Shown: positions 15,206-26,383 of the stretch, piece after piece | Layout: each line of letters begins with the position of its first letter | How positions within the stretch are numbered: the first letter of the stretch is position 1 | Made by a program: the position numbers and the translations under genes | Notes under the pieces: generated by a model | The model's input: the letters and a program-made list of their open reading frames with translations, nothing else | Database searches by the model: none | What the model was told of the DNA's origin: nothing | NCBI RefSeq assembly: GCF_035594125.1 | Contig: NC_087186.1 | Location: forward strand, 1,975,228-2,039,227 | DNA: 64,000 nt | Origin: Scylla paramamosain | Lineage: Eukaryota > Arthropoda > Malacostraca > Decapoda > Portunidae | Direction of reading: 5' to 3'

Positions 15206-16468
15206 TGTCATAATCCCCCAACTTACCTTTGATTATAAGTTATAGTTTACGCAGGAACTGCATCAGTTATATACTCACCAAGTACTTCCAGTACTTTCAG
15301 AATTCTTTAGTCTAGGTCCAGGTTAACATGAGTTAAGGCTAGGGTACTGACAGTGTAGTAAGCCATAAACGCAGTTCAGAAAAAAAAAAATAACATTACT
15401 TATTAACCAGTAAATAAACATTCCAATAACATACGCAGGCAATAAAAAACAATAAATCAACCACATAATACCAGTTAATAAAACTTCAAGTAACTCTGCA
15501 TTGACAAAGTAATAAAACCACGTTATTATTCACTGCACGTTAAGGTGACTTCTTCAACAAAGTTATGTCACTCATTAAAGCATCACTTTTCACTAAACAT
15601 GAAATACATAAATGCGCACATAACAATCACATAATAAAAAAAATCAAACACAACATGTAATATCAAAGACAGAATGTATGGTCACTACATGCGAAGTGCC
15701 ATTGAAAATATCAAATCACTCACCATAATCAAGCATTAAATCAACACGCCAGCATGAAATATATGAAAACCACAGTATATTACACACAGCATATTTAAGG
15801 TCGAGACACACAAGGCACATAAGAAAATTCTCAGAGTATTACTTACGGGCAGGGCGAGGCAGAGCACGATTATATTGTGGCGAGCGGAGAACTACATTAG
15901 ATTACATACACGGATTACATACACGGCTACATACATTTTTCATCTTTAAAGTCTAGAATCCGACTAGTTAGTACACTCATCCCTTCCTTTAAAACACACG
16001 ATCACCCCAATGTTCGCTTGTTTACCTTTCGTTATCAAAAGCTTAAGGTTCAAATTCCTCTGGATACCCACTCCTATACACAGATATTTAACGTTTCTTA
16101 TGTCTGTCTAGCGCGCACAGCATCTGGATCATGAGAGGTGAGGTAGTGTTGTGGTTTACTCGCAAAAAATTAATCACGGTCATTACCAGGCTTTTAGTGG
16201 TATCTATCTAGTCCTAGTCCTGTGCAGTCAGTAGCACCTGCATTTTCGTAGTGATCGCGAACAAGGGGGCATTGTTCTGACCTGGGTGTGGACAGGCAGG
16301 GGTGCTTCACGAGGGACTACGCTGGCGGGTGTGGACAGGCAGGGGTGCTTCACGTGGGACTACGCTGGCGGCGTTGCTATGGACGGCGTGGGCGTGGATG
16401 TCTTGGGCGTCGGCGTCGTGGGCGTCAGCGGGGACAATACTATAGGCATGGGTACCATGGCAACGACA
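15206..16468. mobile_element. Solo LTR with GACC target duplication, inside Gypsy 1 integrase
   Basis: Starts TGTCATAATCCCCCAACTTA and ends GGCAACGACA, with TG...CA termini. It is flanked by GACC at 15202-15205 and 16469-16472. Removing it restores the integrase frame on the minus strand, so it is a clean insertion left after recombination between two LTRs. Its beginning resembles that of the solo LTR at 42460. It contains a 43-bp tandem duplication at 16286-16371. Confidence 0.88.
16286..16371. repeat. 43-bp tandem duplication
   Basis: Two copies of a 43-bp unit beginning GTGTGGACAGGCAGGGGTGC and differing at one visible base, within the solo LTR. Confidence 0.9.
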
Positions 16469-16472
16469 GACC

Positions 16473-17715
16473 CATGAGAAATTGGGCCACTATCTCTGCC
16501 TCGTGAGCCACTGTCTCTGCCTCGTGATTCGGTAGTGCTCATACCTCTGGCCACTTCGTAAAATAATCCATGGCCACAAAGAGATACTTGCTACCTCTCT
16601 TCTGTGCATGGAAAAGAGCCAACAATGTCAACAGCCATACGCTGCATAGGTGATCGGGCCTAGTACAGCTGCAAAGAGTCTTGTATTCGGGTCTTTTTTT
16701 TTTTTTTTTTTTGTCGCGCACACTCAGTACTTTTGCACTATTCCTGAACGTTTCGGCGCAGTCCTATCTAGTAGATTTGTTGTCGCAGTTTCTCCAGGAT
16801 GCACTCCATTCCTACGTGGCCACTGGTCTTTCCTTCATGCATCTCTCTCAGCAGCTCATCTCGCCAAGATACACGAACCACGACCAGCCAGTGTACCTTA
16901 CTTGTCTAAGCATGTACCTAGAGTCGCTGTAGCGCTATTTCTCGCAGACTCATTAGTTCACCAGAAACTTAGTAGCGGGGGTCTCAGTGGACACAGCTTC
17001 CTTAGATACCCTCTCACTGCCGGCTTCAAATCACATGATTACTGAGGACAAGTCTGAGTCCTCGTGCTGATCATGTTTCCACTTGTCTTCCGCGACTCCT
17101 GTGCACAGGAGCGACGACTGAGGCTGTCAGAGTTTTTGTGGATGCGGCCAGGGCGGTGCTCTATCACGTAGTTGTATTGTTCGAGGTTCTCAATCTACGT
17201 GGCAAGCTGTCCTTCAGGCTTTTCTCTATTTCTTTAACTGTCGAAGAGCGGCATGGTCTGTACGGATGATGAAGCATGAGCCATACAGGTAGTAATGGAA
17301 GTGAGCAAGCCCCTTCATTACAGCAGCCAATGCCTTGCGTGCAACACAATAATTCTTCTCAAGCTTGCTGTAATTCGCCACTAGATACTCCTTTTCGTCT
17401 TTTCGTTTCAAGACAAGACGGTTTCTACTGCCTCGCATCACTGTCAAGGATAATGGAAGTTCAGGGTCAAGATATGGCAACACCGGTGCCTGCACCAAGG
17501 CTTGCTTCAACGCCATGAATACTTTTTGGCAATCTTCGTCTCACACATACTGCACTCCTTTCTTGATCAAACTGTGAAAAGGAACACAAAACAAAATCGC
17601 CTTACATTTTACGATTTTGTAACTCTGCAACTCTGAGACAGTTCTGAGCACTGGCCAGCCCTCCAATGCTGTTACCTTGAGCGGATCAGTCTTTACTCCA
17701 TGTTGACCGACCACA
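16473..17715 (-). pseudogene. Gypsy 1 RT end, RNase H and integrase N-terminus
   Basis: Reading leftwards on the minus strand, 17715-17545 holds GQHGVKTDPLKVTALEGWPV, the end of RT. 17516-17226 holds the RNase H start (ALVQAPVLPYLDPELPL, YSKLEKNYCVARKALAAV, IIRTDHAALRQL). 17220-16720 covers the rest of RNase H and the integrase zinc region, badly decayed, with a T-run at 16694-16712. 16640-16560 holds RGSKYLFVAMDYFTKWPEV, with the first catalytic Asp of integrase in A-M-D. A 27-residue section after it contains a small internal repeat (GRDSG twice). Stops and frameshifts are frequent. Confidence 0.75.
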
Positions 17716-17994
17716 TGTGTGTGTGTGTAAGGTAAACAACGTGGCAGCTTGAGCTCCTGAGTTATCTGGCTATTAAAAGATCTTCTGCTGGTTATTTGGA
17801 TCGCAAGTATTATATCAAGTTTGTGAAGTCCTGCTGCCTGCTGGTCTGTGTAGAGTTTTGAGGGAGGTGTTGGACTTGGCCTATAAATTAAGTTAAGAAG
17901 TCGGCCAGCCTGAGAAAACCCTACAGCACAGTTTTGTCCTGGTTCGCGCATGTGCATAAGGGTTGTGACGTCAGGACGCCGTTTCCATAGAAAC

Positions 17995-18659
17995 CATGGC
18001 CAGGCAAATAGCAGATCTCAGAAAAATGTAGAGACACCAGCTCAAACAAATAAATAAAGAAGACTTGATAGACAGCATTTTGTCATCGAACGAAGCTGAA
18101 CCACTGCATTCCATCACCGGACAGTTAGCCTCATTGATGCAGGAGATAAATGAGCTAAAAGTTATGCTGTCTTCTCCCGACAGTGTAGTGAACAAGAGAC
18201 TCACAAAGATTGAGGCCAGGGTGAAGAAATAAGGAAAAATTATAGCCGCACAGCAGCAGTTTCTTGAGGCTGTACACCGGAAAGAGAGAGAGAACAAAGT
18301 GGTCATCCTTGGCGTACCGGATCAAAACGAGTCGCTGGAAGGCGCTAGAAACGACGAAGACAAGTTAAAAGTCATCTGGAACAAGATCGGTGTCAAGGGA
18401 GTCCAAAGAATGCACCAGAGGTTGCGGACGAGAAGCTAATAACGAAGGAAAACGCAGACCTCGTCCTATACTATTGATTCTGAATGATAAGGTAACCATT
18501 TACATCAAGAAGGATGTTCACCCTGGCGTGAAAGCTGAGAAGGAGAAGTCGGAGAACATCGGGTGCGTTATTTGCCTCGATCCTAGAGAACGTAAAGTGT
18601 ACAAAGATGGTGAGATAATTGACAGCTGGAGTCCCTTGTTTTTTTTTAGATCACCCACA
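17995..18659 (+). pseudogene. Family B ORF1 (coiled-coil, nucleic-acid binding type), broken
   Basis: The start ATG at 17996 opens MARQIADLRK, soon followed by a stop. The frame continues as a helical, Leu/Lys/Glu-rich coiled coil (SLMQEINELKVML, KRLTKIEARVKK). It is followed by RENKVVILGVPDQNESLEG and, in another frame, RPRPILLILNDKVTIYIK and ENIGCVICLDPRERKVYKDG. This is the layout of an L1-type ORF1 protein (coiled coil then RNA-recognition-like fold), which binds element RNA as a chaperone. At least three disabling changes are present. Confidence 0.6.
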
Positions 18660-18674
18660 GCAAGTAAGTCAGAT

Positions 18675-20915
18675 GAACATAATATCCTGGAATATAAATA
18701 GTGTACGTACCAAACTAGAAAAACTGAATGTAAGACAACATCTTGTCAACTATGATGTGATTGGATTGAATGAAGTTAAAACCGAAGAATCTGTGCATTT
18801 TCCCGGATATGTAACATTTAGTAGTAGAGCCGCGGGATCGACTGGCAGGGGAGGAACAAAGGTGTTTGTGAGAAACTGTTTCGTTCCTTTTGTGAGCGAG
18901 GCTGACACGGGTGTTAATGATCAGGTGTGGTTACAGTTTCGGAACATCTATGGTGTTTTGTTTGGGTTCTGCTATATACCACCAAGTGATTCACAGTATT
19001 ATAGTCATGATTCATTTGCTGCTATTCAGGAAAAGATGAAGTCTTCATATATGTGTAATGGTTACATCATCATAGGGGATATGAATGCAAGGCTAGGTAA
19101 GAGAGTAAGAGAAATCTTACCCTTTGTGCAAGTTCAAGACACACACCTATATTCATACCCACATGGAATTGATGTTAATGTTGTTAACGATAATGTTGAA
19201 ATATTGTCTTCTATTTGTATAGATAATAAGCTTTTGGTGTTAAATAATCTAGAGACCTGTAAAAATCATTTTGTGAGTGACAAAATATACCGCAAAAGTG
19301 ATGTATGAATTTCTGAGTTAGATGTGTGTGTTGTATCACCTCAGCTATTAGACTCAATCCATGATTTCTCAGTGCTGCGTCGTGATGACCTGTCATCTGA
19401 CCACGCCCCTATAACTATTACAGTAAATAGCAAAGGTGTCGATCTAGATAACCTACTAGTTCGGGCAACGTCACTCGGAGAACACGCAGCACTTCTAGGG
19501 ACAGCAGGAAGAACTAGGTTAATCAAAAAACCTATCAAACACTATAACATTGACAAAGATAACTTTGCAAGACATATAACTTCTGTAGAAGATAATGCTT
19601 TAAATTCTTATGTTAATAGCCTCTCAGATACTATGTATGCGTGTGCAAAAAGCAGTGTCGGAGATTGTGAGGAAATAATGTCTATTGGCCGGACAGAATT
19701 AGGGAGATGGGAGAGATTAATGCAGGACGCTGATGACGCCAGGGTGTGGAGAGCTATAGACTGGAAGGGCAACTACAGTACGTCTGTTTATGGTGATGGT
19801 GCCCTTCCAAGTGATGTAGAGTTTAGGGATCACTTTGAGAAAATACTAAATCCTGTTCAAGTTACTGAAGATGTTAGTATTCCCGTGCTTGATGAACCCA
19901 TCTCTCCCTTAGAAGTACATAAATAGAAAAAAATGAAAGTTGACAAGGCGTGTGGGCCTGATGGGATATCCCCAGGTGTTTTTTTCACTTTTGCCTGCTC
20001 AGTGGATTGCTACTCTTGCCACATTATTTAGTAACATTTTTGCATCTGCAATTTTCCCTCACGCATGGATTAGAGCAAAAGTATTTGTAATATTCAAGAA
20101 AGGTGATAAGACTAACCCTGATAATTATCGAGGAATTAGTGTCATCAATTCTGTTGCTAAATTGTACGATATGGTTCTGTTTGAACGTTTGAATCAGTGG
20201 TTTAAGCCTTATAGAGAGCAAGTAGGGCCACAGAAGAAACGTGGATGCATGGGACATGTAGTGACGCTTAGGCTGATTACAACACGACCAGGCTAAAAAG
20301 AATTAAACTTTTTGTAGTTTTTGTGGATTTTTCAAAAGCTTACGACATTGTTCCAAGACACAAATTGTTAATGGTGATGAAAGGTTTGGGATGCGGGGCC
20401 GTGATGCTGGCCGCTGTGAGGGCGATGCAAAAAAAAATTGTCACGTGCTAAAGTTTGTGTCATTTTTATAGAAAAATAATGATATTCCATTCATAGTTAA
20501 AAGACGTATGTTTGATGCAGCGCTCTTGTCATCCCTATTATATGGCTGTGAGTCCTGGGTGGGTGCGGACATAAAACCAGTGGTTAAGCTGTACAACTGG
20601 TCACTGAAGCAGCTTCTAGAGGTGAGGAAAACAACTCCTAATGTGGTCTGCTGTGTGAAGTGTGGCTATCCGTTACTTCCGGAGCTTGTGAAGTACAGAC
20701 AACATAAATTCTTTAGGAAAATGTGGAAGGACAGGTCCAGTATGAGTGATGATCCCTTATCCTTTACAATGAGAAAAGTTATGGGAGAGAACACACCAGC
20801 AGGAAAGGTTGTAAATGAAATGATACGAGAGGAAGTGCTTGATATGTCAATATTATTAGAAAAAGCAAAGAGAAGTGTGGCGGAATCAAGTGGTTCAAGA
20901 TGTATTGTATACTGA
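18675..20915 (+). pseudogene. Family B ORF2: APE endonuclease and reverse transcriptase, core deleted
   Basis: From 18675 the frame reads MNIISWNINSVRTKLEKLNV, with the endonuclease Asn. Then come IGLNEVKT (catalytic Glu), YIIIGDMNARLG (Asp-Asn pair) and, after a stop at 19306, LSSDHAPITI (Asp-His). RT begins near 19930 (KVDKACGPDGISP), with FKKGDKTNPDNYRGISVINS and, near 20310, FVVFVDFSKAYDIVPRHKLL. Directly after an A-run near 20435 the sequence jumps to FDAALLSSLLYGCESWVG. The catalytic Y-x-D-D region is therefore missing. C-terminal domain runs to about 21200, including LEERLCPCGEV. Not functional. Confidence 0.75.
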
Positions 20916-21510
20916 GATATTAATCCTACTCTAAGTACACATACCATTTACACTGAAAGGAATTTTGTAAATGAATATCAAAGACTGGAATTTACGAGGT
21001 TTCGACTTTCTGGCCACACCCTAGCCATAGAAAATGGGAGATGGAACAGGCGAGGGCGGGGCCGCTTACCGTTGGAAGAGCGGCTGTGCCCGTGTGGTGA
21101 GGTGTAGACGGAGAGGCACGTGGCAGAGCAGTGTGCTCTCACCCAACATTTGAGAGACCGTTATTCCTACAGAACTATGGAGGATATTTTTACAAAATGT
21201 TCAAACAATGTGATCTGTAATGTGATTTATGATGTGCTTAAGTGTATGAGTGTGTATGGGTGTGATTAATTCTTGATTTGTATCAGTGTTTCAAATGGTT
21301 ATGTTATTTTAGTTGAAGACAGGAGAAATGTGTTACCAAAAAAAGTCAAATGTTTGTTTGTTTTTTGTTTTTTTGGAGCTCTTGTGCTGAAATTTCAGTA
21401 TAGTGATCTAATGATTAACAAAATTGTGGACTACAATACTTGCTTGCTGTGGATATTATGTGATGTGAATTTGTGTTTTGTATATTTATAATTATTTTGT
21501 GGTCAATAAA

Positions 21511-21537
21511 TCTATCTATCTATCTATCTATCTATCC
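21511..21537. repeat. (TCTA)n tail of family B
   Basis: Six to seven TCTA units forming the 3' terminus of the family B element. Confidence 0.9.
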
Positions 21538-22028
21538 GAGGAACGGTACCTCGATCTTGAGCAGTGTGCACTTCTTCGGGCTGAGGTTCAGGCCAACAGT
21601 TCTCAAACGACAGAACACCTAGGTCAGCCGTGCCAGTTCCTCGAAGGTGTTTCCAAACACTAAAACATCGTCTTGATACACTAACTATGCCTTCCAGTAC
21701 ACGCTCCATTAGCCGCTCATAATAGCCAGGGGCATTGCAAAATCTGAAAGTCATAACATTGAAGTGGCACAATCCTTGACCAAAGGAAAAGGTCGTCTTT
21801 TCTTTATGTTCTCGCGCCATCTCGACTTGGTGATATCCTGACTTTATGTCCAGGATTAAGGCATTCAGGCATTCAGGGCCCGGTAATCTACACAGAAATT
21901 CTTACTTATTTTTCTTCTTTACCAGCGCCACAAGCAAGCACCATGAACTATCTGGAGGAGATCGACAAGGTTTCTGCTTAATAAGAGGACTGTCACGAGT
22001 ATAAATGTGATGCTGAACCAGCGAAGTG
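21538..22028 (-). pseudogene. Gypsy 1 reverse transcriptase core
   Basis: Minus strand, right to left: SLVQHHIYTRDSPLIKQKPC (22010-21950), a decayed FCVDYRALNA block (21905-21870), and then the sequence encoding the expected D-I-K-S-G-Y-H-Q-V with EKTTFSFGQGLCHFNV. The catalytic stretch Y-Q-D-D-V-L-V-F-G is at about 21680-21655 in another frame, with LNLSPKKCTLLKIEVP near 21590-21545. Both catalytic aspartates are present, but frame changes near 21700 and 21880 break the gene. It is interrupted on each side by another element. Confidence 0.75.
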
Positions 22029-22987
22029 TTTTTTTTTTTTTTTTTATGTAGGAAGGATACTGGCCAAGGGCAACAAAAATCTAATAAAAAAAATGCCAAC
22101 TGAAATGCCAGTCCCATAAAAGGGTCAAAGCAGTGGTCAAAAATTGGTGGATAAGTGTCTTGAAACCTCCCTCTTGAAGGAATTCAAGTCATAGGAAGGT
22201 GGAAATACAGAAGAAGGCAGGGAGTTCCAGAGTTTACCAGAGAAAGGGATGAATGATTGAGAATACTGGTTAACTCTTGCGTTAGAGAGGTGGACAGAAT
22301 AGGGGTGAGAGAAAGAAGAAAGTCTTGTGCAGCGAGGCCGCGGAAGGAGGGGAGGCATGCAGTTAGCAAGATCAGAAGAGCAGTTGGCATGAAAATAGCG
22401 GTAAAGACAGCTAGATATGCAACATTGCGGCGGTGAGAGAGGTGCTGAAGACAGTCAGTTAGAGGAGAGGAGTTGATGAGACGAAAAGCTTTTGATTCCA
22501 CCCTGTCTAGAAGAGCAGTATGAGTGGAACCCCCCCAGACATGTGAAGCATACTCCATACATGGACGGATAAGGCCCTTGTACAGAGTTAGCAGCTGGGG
22601 GGTGAGAAAAACTGGCGGAGACGTCTCAGAACAATACCAAGTTTGCTCTGCCCCAATCAGAAATTTTAGAAAGATCAGAAGTCAGGCGTTCTGTGGCTTC
22701 CCTGCGTGATATGTTTACCTCCTGAAGCATTGGACGTCTATGAAAAGACGTGGAAAAGTGCAGGGTGGTATCATCAGCATAGGAGTGGATAGGACAAGAA
22801 GTTTGGTTTAGAAGATCATTAATGAATAATAAAAAGAGAGTGGGTGACAGGACAGAACCCTGAGGAACACCACTGTTAATAGATTTAGGAGAAGAACAGT
22901 GACCGTCTACCACAGCAGCAATAGAACGGTCAGAAAGGAAACTTGAGATGAAGTTACAGAGAGAAGGATAGAAACCGTAGGAGGGTA
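22029..22987 (-). mobile_element. Family A copy inserted in Gypsy 1 RT
   Basis: Minus-strand copy with a 17-base T-run (22029-22045) and full 3' tail. It covers the C-terminal domain and RT thumb to about the D-R-S-I-A-A-V-V-D-G block (22920), with a deletion near 22630. It separates two consecutive pieces of the Gypsy RT. Confidence 0.87.
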
Positions 22988-24244
22988 CCCCAAGTCCATG
23001 ATTCTGCTGCTAAACATATCAGCATACTGATTCTTACTTTATCCACCTGGTCAGCCGTCAACTGTTTCGTGCTTCTTTCTACTAAATCCTCCAAATACTC
23101 AGGCAAGCCCTTTATTTTACGGTCAGATTCTTCCTTAACCTCATTTTGCTCCCCTAGTTCATGTTGTGTCGAGGAAGTGGTGGTTGTGATGGTGTTAGCG
23201 CCAACTTCTTAAAGAAACCAGAGGGATCTGACCTGTCCGCTTCCCTCAGTCACACCCTCGTGTGGGTTGCTGGGATGTGGTTGACTTATGGCCTTTGGCC
23301 ATATGACTTATGGCCTTTGGGCTCCTGTACCATTCCCGCTGGAGCGTGTCATCCAGGATTCAGGGGCACCTCATGATCCCTCATTGACATCCTTTCACAT
23401 GGTCCACACGCATTAAGCACAGCTCAGGTAGTCCAGCCCCAACAGGCACGAATCTTTCATTGCAGACACATACACTAGCTGACACTCGGTCACCGCAGTT
23501 GCTGTTCTGATCTGTTAACACCACAAGCTGGTAATAAGTCTTCGCGAACGAAAGTTTTCTCAGCTCCCGTGACCACCACCATGTCCAATGGGCGTCCATT
23601 GATAATTCCGGCCACTGTTATGGCCACGGACACTGCCGCCTGTCGATACATGTTACATGTTTTGGGGCGTCTTGGCTCTCGGCTGGGTGGATGTTCCTGC
23701 TCCCAGCTGGACCAGGTTTCGTGTTACCACCTGCTTGGGCTGCCGATACTCCTTTGTAGAGTATCCATTTTCTGCACAGACCCAGTAGCATGGCTTAGAT
23801 GTAGCACGGCTGTGGTTCTTCATGGAGGAGAAACGTCATCTGCACTGGTACTTTCTGTGCCCTATTTGCCCACAGTTAAACCAGGCTTTCTTAAAGATAG
23901 AGATGCTTCCTCATTTGCTCGGCTGGGGCTAGAAACGGCTGGTCTGTATTCGCCTCCCTCGCACGTGGCGGGGCCGGTCTGTTATCTCTGCGGTGGAACG
24001 CAAGTAGAAGGTGTTTGGCGCGGTGGTGCTGGTCATCAGGAACACCTCGAATTCAGCAGTTAAGGCTTCCTGCACGTTCTTTGGTGCTGTCTGCTTGACG
24101 TGGACCTGCAGCTAGCGGTCGCATAGGGCATCCACAAAGCAGTCTTTTGCTAACATGTCGACAGTGTCCTCCGCCACCATCGGATAAGCCCCTCTCACCA
24201 CCGCTTCCACGTCCTGCGCCAGTGAAAAGGTTCCAAGGCGGTAC
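22988..24244 (-). pseudogene. Gypsy 1 gag zinc knuckle, protease and start of RT
   Basis: Minus strand. Near 23890-23840 is a retroviral-type knuckle reading WFNCGQIGHRKYQC; the first zinc-binding Cys of CCHC appears to be Ala. Near 23640-23550 the protease reads VAITVAGIINGRPLDMVVVTGAEKTFV. The usual D-T-G active-site triad is V-T-G here, so the catalytic Asp is lost. 23150-22988 reads as the segment just before RT (TKQLTADQVDK-like). A short direct repeat (CTTATGGCCTTTGG twice, 23286-23320) lies between. The gag amino-terminus is missing beyond 24244. Confidence 0.65.
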
Positions 24245-25976
24245 TCAAATATTGAAGAATAAGTGTCTTGAAACCTCCCTATTGAAGGAATTCAAGTCAT
24301 AGGAAGGTGGAAATACAGAAGCAGGAAGGGAGTTCCAGAGTTTACTAGAGAAAGGGACGAATGATTGAGAATACTTGTTAATTCTTGCATTAGAGAGATG
24401 GACAGAATAGGAGTGAGGGAAAGAAGAAAGACTTGCGCAGCGAGGCCGCGAGAGAAGGGGAGGCATGCAGTTAGCAAGATCAGAAGAGCAGTTAGCAAGA
24501 AAATTGCGGTAGAAGACAGGTAGAGATGCAACATTGCGGCGATGAGAGAGAGGTTGAAGACACCCAGTTAGAGGAGAGTAGTTGATGAGGCGAAAAGCTC
24601 ATCAACTACTTCCATGAGTTCCACTCATAACGCTCTAGAAGAGCGGTACGAGTGAAACACCCCCAGACATATGAAGCATAATCTACTCCATACATGAACA
24701 GATAAGGCACTTGTACAGATTTAGCAGCTGGGGGATGAGAAAAACTGGCGGAGACGTCTCAGAACACTTAGCTTCACAGAAGCTGTTTTTGCGAGAGATG
24801 AGATGTGAAATAAAGACAGATCAAGGATGTTTAGTGTAGAAGAGGGGGACAGTTGAGTGTTATTAAAGAAGAGGGGATAGTTGTCTGGAAGGTTGTGTCG
24901 AGTTGATAGATAGAGGAATTGAGTTTTTGAGGCACTGAACAACATGCTTGCTCTGCCCAAATCAGAAATTTTAGAAATATCAGAAGTTCGGCGTTCTGTA
25001 GCTTCTCTAAGTGAAATGTTTACTTCATGAATTATTGGACGTCTACGAAAAGACGTGGAAAAGTGCAGGGTGGTATCATCAGCATAAGAGTGGATAGGAC
25101 AAGAAGTTTGGTTTAGAAGGTCATTGATGAATAATAAGAAGAGAGTGGGTGACAAGACGGTACCCCAGTACCCTGAGGAACACCACTGTTAATAGATTTA
25201 GGAGAAGAACAGTGACCGTCTACCACAGCAGCAACAGAACGGTCAGAAAGGAAACTTGAGATGAAGCTACAGAGAGAAGGATAGCCGTAGGAGCCGTAGG
25301 AGGGTAGTTTGGAAATCAAAGCTTTGTACCAGACTCTATCAAAAGCTTTTGATATGTCTAAGGCAACAGCAAAAGTTTCACTAAAATCTCTGAAAAAAGG
25401 ATGACTAATACTCGGTAAGGAAAGCCAGAAGATCACCAGTAAAGCAGCCTTGACGGAACCCATACTGGAGATCAGATAGAAGGATGTGAAGTGATAGATG
25501 TTTAAGAATCTTCTTGTTGAGGATAGATTCAAAAACTTCAGATAGGCAGGAAATTAAAGCAATAGGACGGTAGTTTGAGGGATTAGAATGTTTACCCATT
25601 TTAGGAACAGGCTGAATGTAGGCAAACTTCCAGTAAGAAGGAAAGGTAGATGTTGACAGACAGAGCTGAAAGAGTTTGACTAGGCTAGGTGGAAGCACGG
25701 AGGCACATTTTCATAGAACAATAGGAGGGACCCCCATGAAATCCATAAGCCTTCCGGGGGTTTAGGCCAACGAGGGCATGAAAAACATCATTACGAAAAA
25801 AAAATAATAGGTATCATGAGATGAGAGGGAAGATCAAGCCCAGAATCATCCAAGTTAGAGTTTTTAGCAAAGGTTTGAGCGAAGTGTTCATCTTTAAAAA
25901 TAGATGTGATAGCAGTGGTGACACCTGGTTGAAATAAAGGAGGGAAAGAAGAAGCAAAGTTATTGGAGATATTTTG
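24245..25976 (-). mobile_element. Family A copy with palindromic rearrangement
   Basis: Minus-strand copy lacking the poly(A) tail: it starts at the C-terminal RHLFFNI codons. Covers C-terminal domain, RT (S-Y-A-D-D near 25085; DLQYGFRQG near 25460) and linker to about 25976. Inverted duplications at 24577-24610 and about 24615-24655 replace family sequence. A short duplication of CCGTAGGAG lies near 25287-25306. Confidence 0.85.
24577..24610. repeat. 13-bp palindrome inside a family A copy
   Basis: Arms 24577-24589 (AGTAGTTGATGAG) and 24598-24610, with an 8-base spacer. Confidence 0.9.
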
Positions 25977-26061
25977 ACGTAATATATATTGAAATACAGG
26001 TGCATCTTTTTATCTTAAACCCATTGATAATTGTTTTTGAATAGTCATTCTTTTACACAAG
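25977..26061 (+). promoter_or_regulatory. 3' splice region before IR exon b
   Basis: Intron end with a modest pyrimidine tract (GTCATTCTTTTACACAAG). This is the only non-repeat sequence between the family A copy and the exon. Confidence 0.6.
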
Positions 26062-26220
26062 GAGGCAGATATGAGTTTGGTGCCAATGGCGGTGACGAAT
26101 GAGCGACTGGCGGCGATGGAATTTAGTGAGACGCTTTATGTGGAGAACATGCAACTCATCTACAAGAGACAGTTTCCTGAAGCTGATCTGGCGGGCTTTG
26201 TAAAACCCTACACATCTCTG
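26062..26220 (+). CDS. IR exon b: S1 core with agonist-binding arginine
   Basis: A 53-codon exon, phase 0 at both ends, acceptor TTTTACACAAG and donor GTAAGA. It begins EADMSLVPMAVTNERL and continues through an MEFSETLY block to AGFVKPYTSL. This matches the S1 motif 'aDm.l.p..vT..R...mdFS..l'. The Arg of T-N-E-R occupies the place of the glutamate-binding arginine of iGluRs. The FVKPYTSL end leads directly to the V-W that opens M1 in the next exon, as in other IRs. Family A copies lie on either side (24245-25976 and 26384-28084). Intron size downstream is 21.8 kb. Confidence 0.92.
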
Positions 26221-26383
26221 GTAAGAATAGTTACGTGAGCTATATTTTCTTCCGCATAATATTAACCTGTGAATGCTTGATTTTCCTTTATAGAAAAAAA
26301 AATAAAAAAAATAAATTAGGCTACCTAACACTTTCAAATAAAGTTTTTTTTTTTTTTTCATATTCTATACTTGTGTGTGTGTG

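Larger units (their letters stand above)
17716..21537 (+). mobile_element. Family B non-LTR retrotransposon with (TCTA)n tail
   Basis: Plus-strand element inserted in the Gypsy RT gene. Its 5' leader runs from the TG-repeat at 17716 to about 17990. ORF1 remains at 17995-18650, ORF2 from about 18675. The 3' end is a TCTA simple repeat (21511-21535) after an AATAAATC stretch. The flanking Gypsy reading resumes directly on both sides. A target duplication was not obvious. Clade not resolved; the C-terminal C-P-C-G / R-H-V-x-x-x-C motif is shared with several invertebrate non-LTR groups. Confidence 0.85.
14340..24244 (-). mobile_element. Ty3/Gypsy LTR retrotransposon 1, fragmented by three insertions
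   Basis: Minus-strand order from right to left: gag zinc knuckle (about 23870), aspartic protease (about 23600), start of RT (23100-22987), RT core (about 21900-21545), end of RT and RNase H (17715-17226), integrase (16750-16473 and 15205-14480). It is split by a family A copy (22029-22987), a family B element (about 17716-21537) and a solo LTR (15206-16468). The reading continues across each insertion. The gag end is truncated at 24244 by another family A copy. Confidence 0.85.

Noticed and set aside
16650..17045. 131-residue plus-strand frame
   Set aside because: Antisense to the Gypsy integrase/RNase H region and starts in a T-run; no recognisable domain.
23569..24063. 164-residue plus-strand frame
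   Set aside because: Antisense to Gypsy gag/protease with the zinc knuckle on the minus strand.
26053..26361. Minus-strand frame overlapping IR exon b
   Set aside because: Shadow of the exon plus poly(T); the plus-strand exon has splice sites and family motifs.
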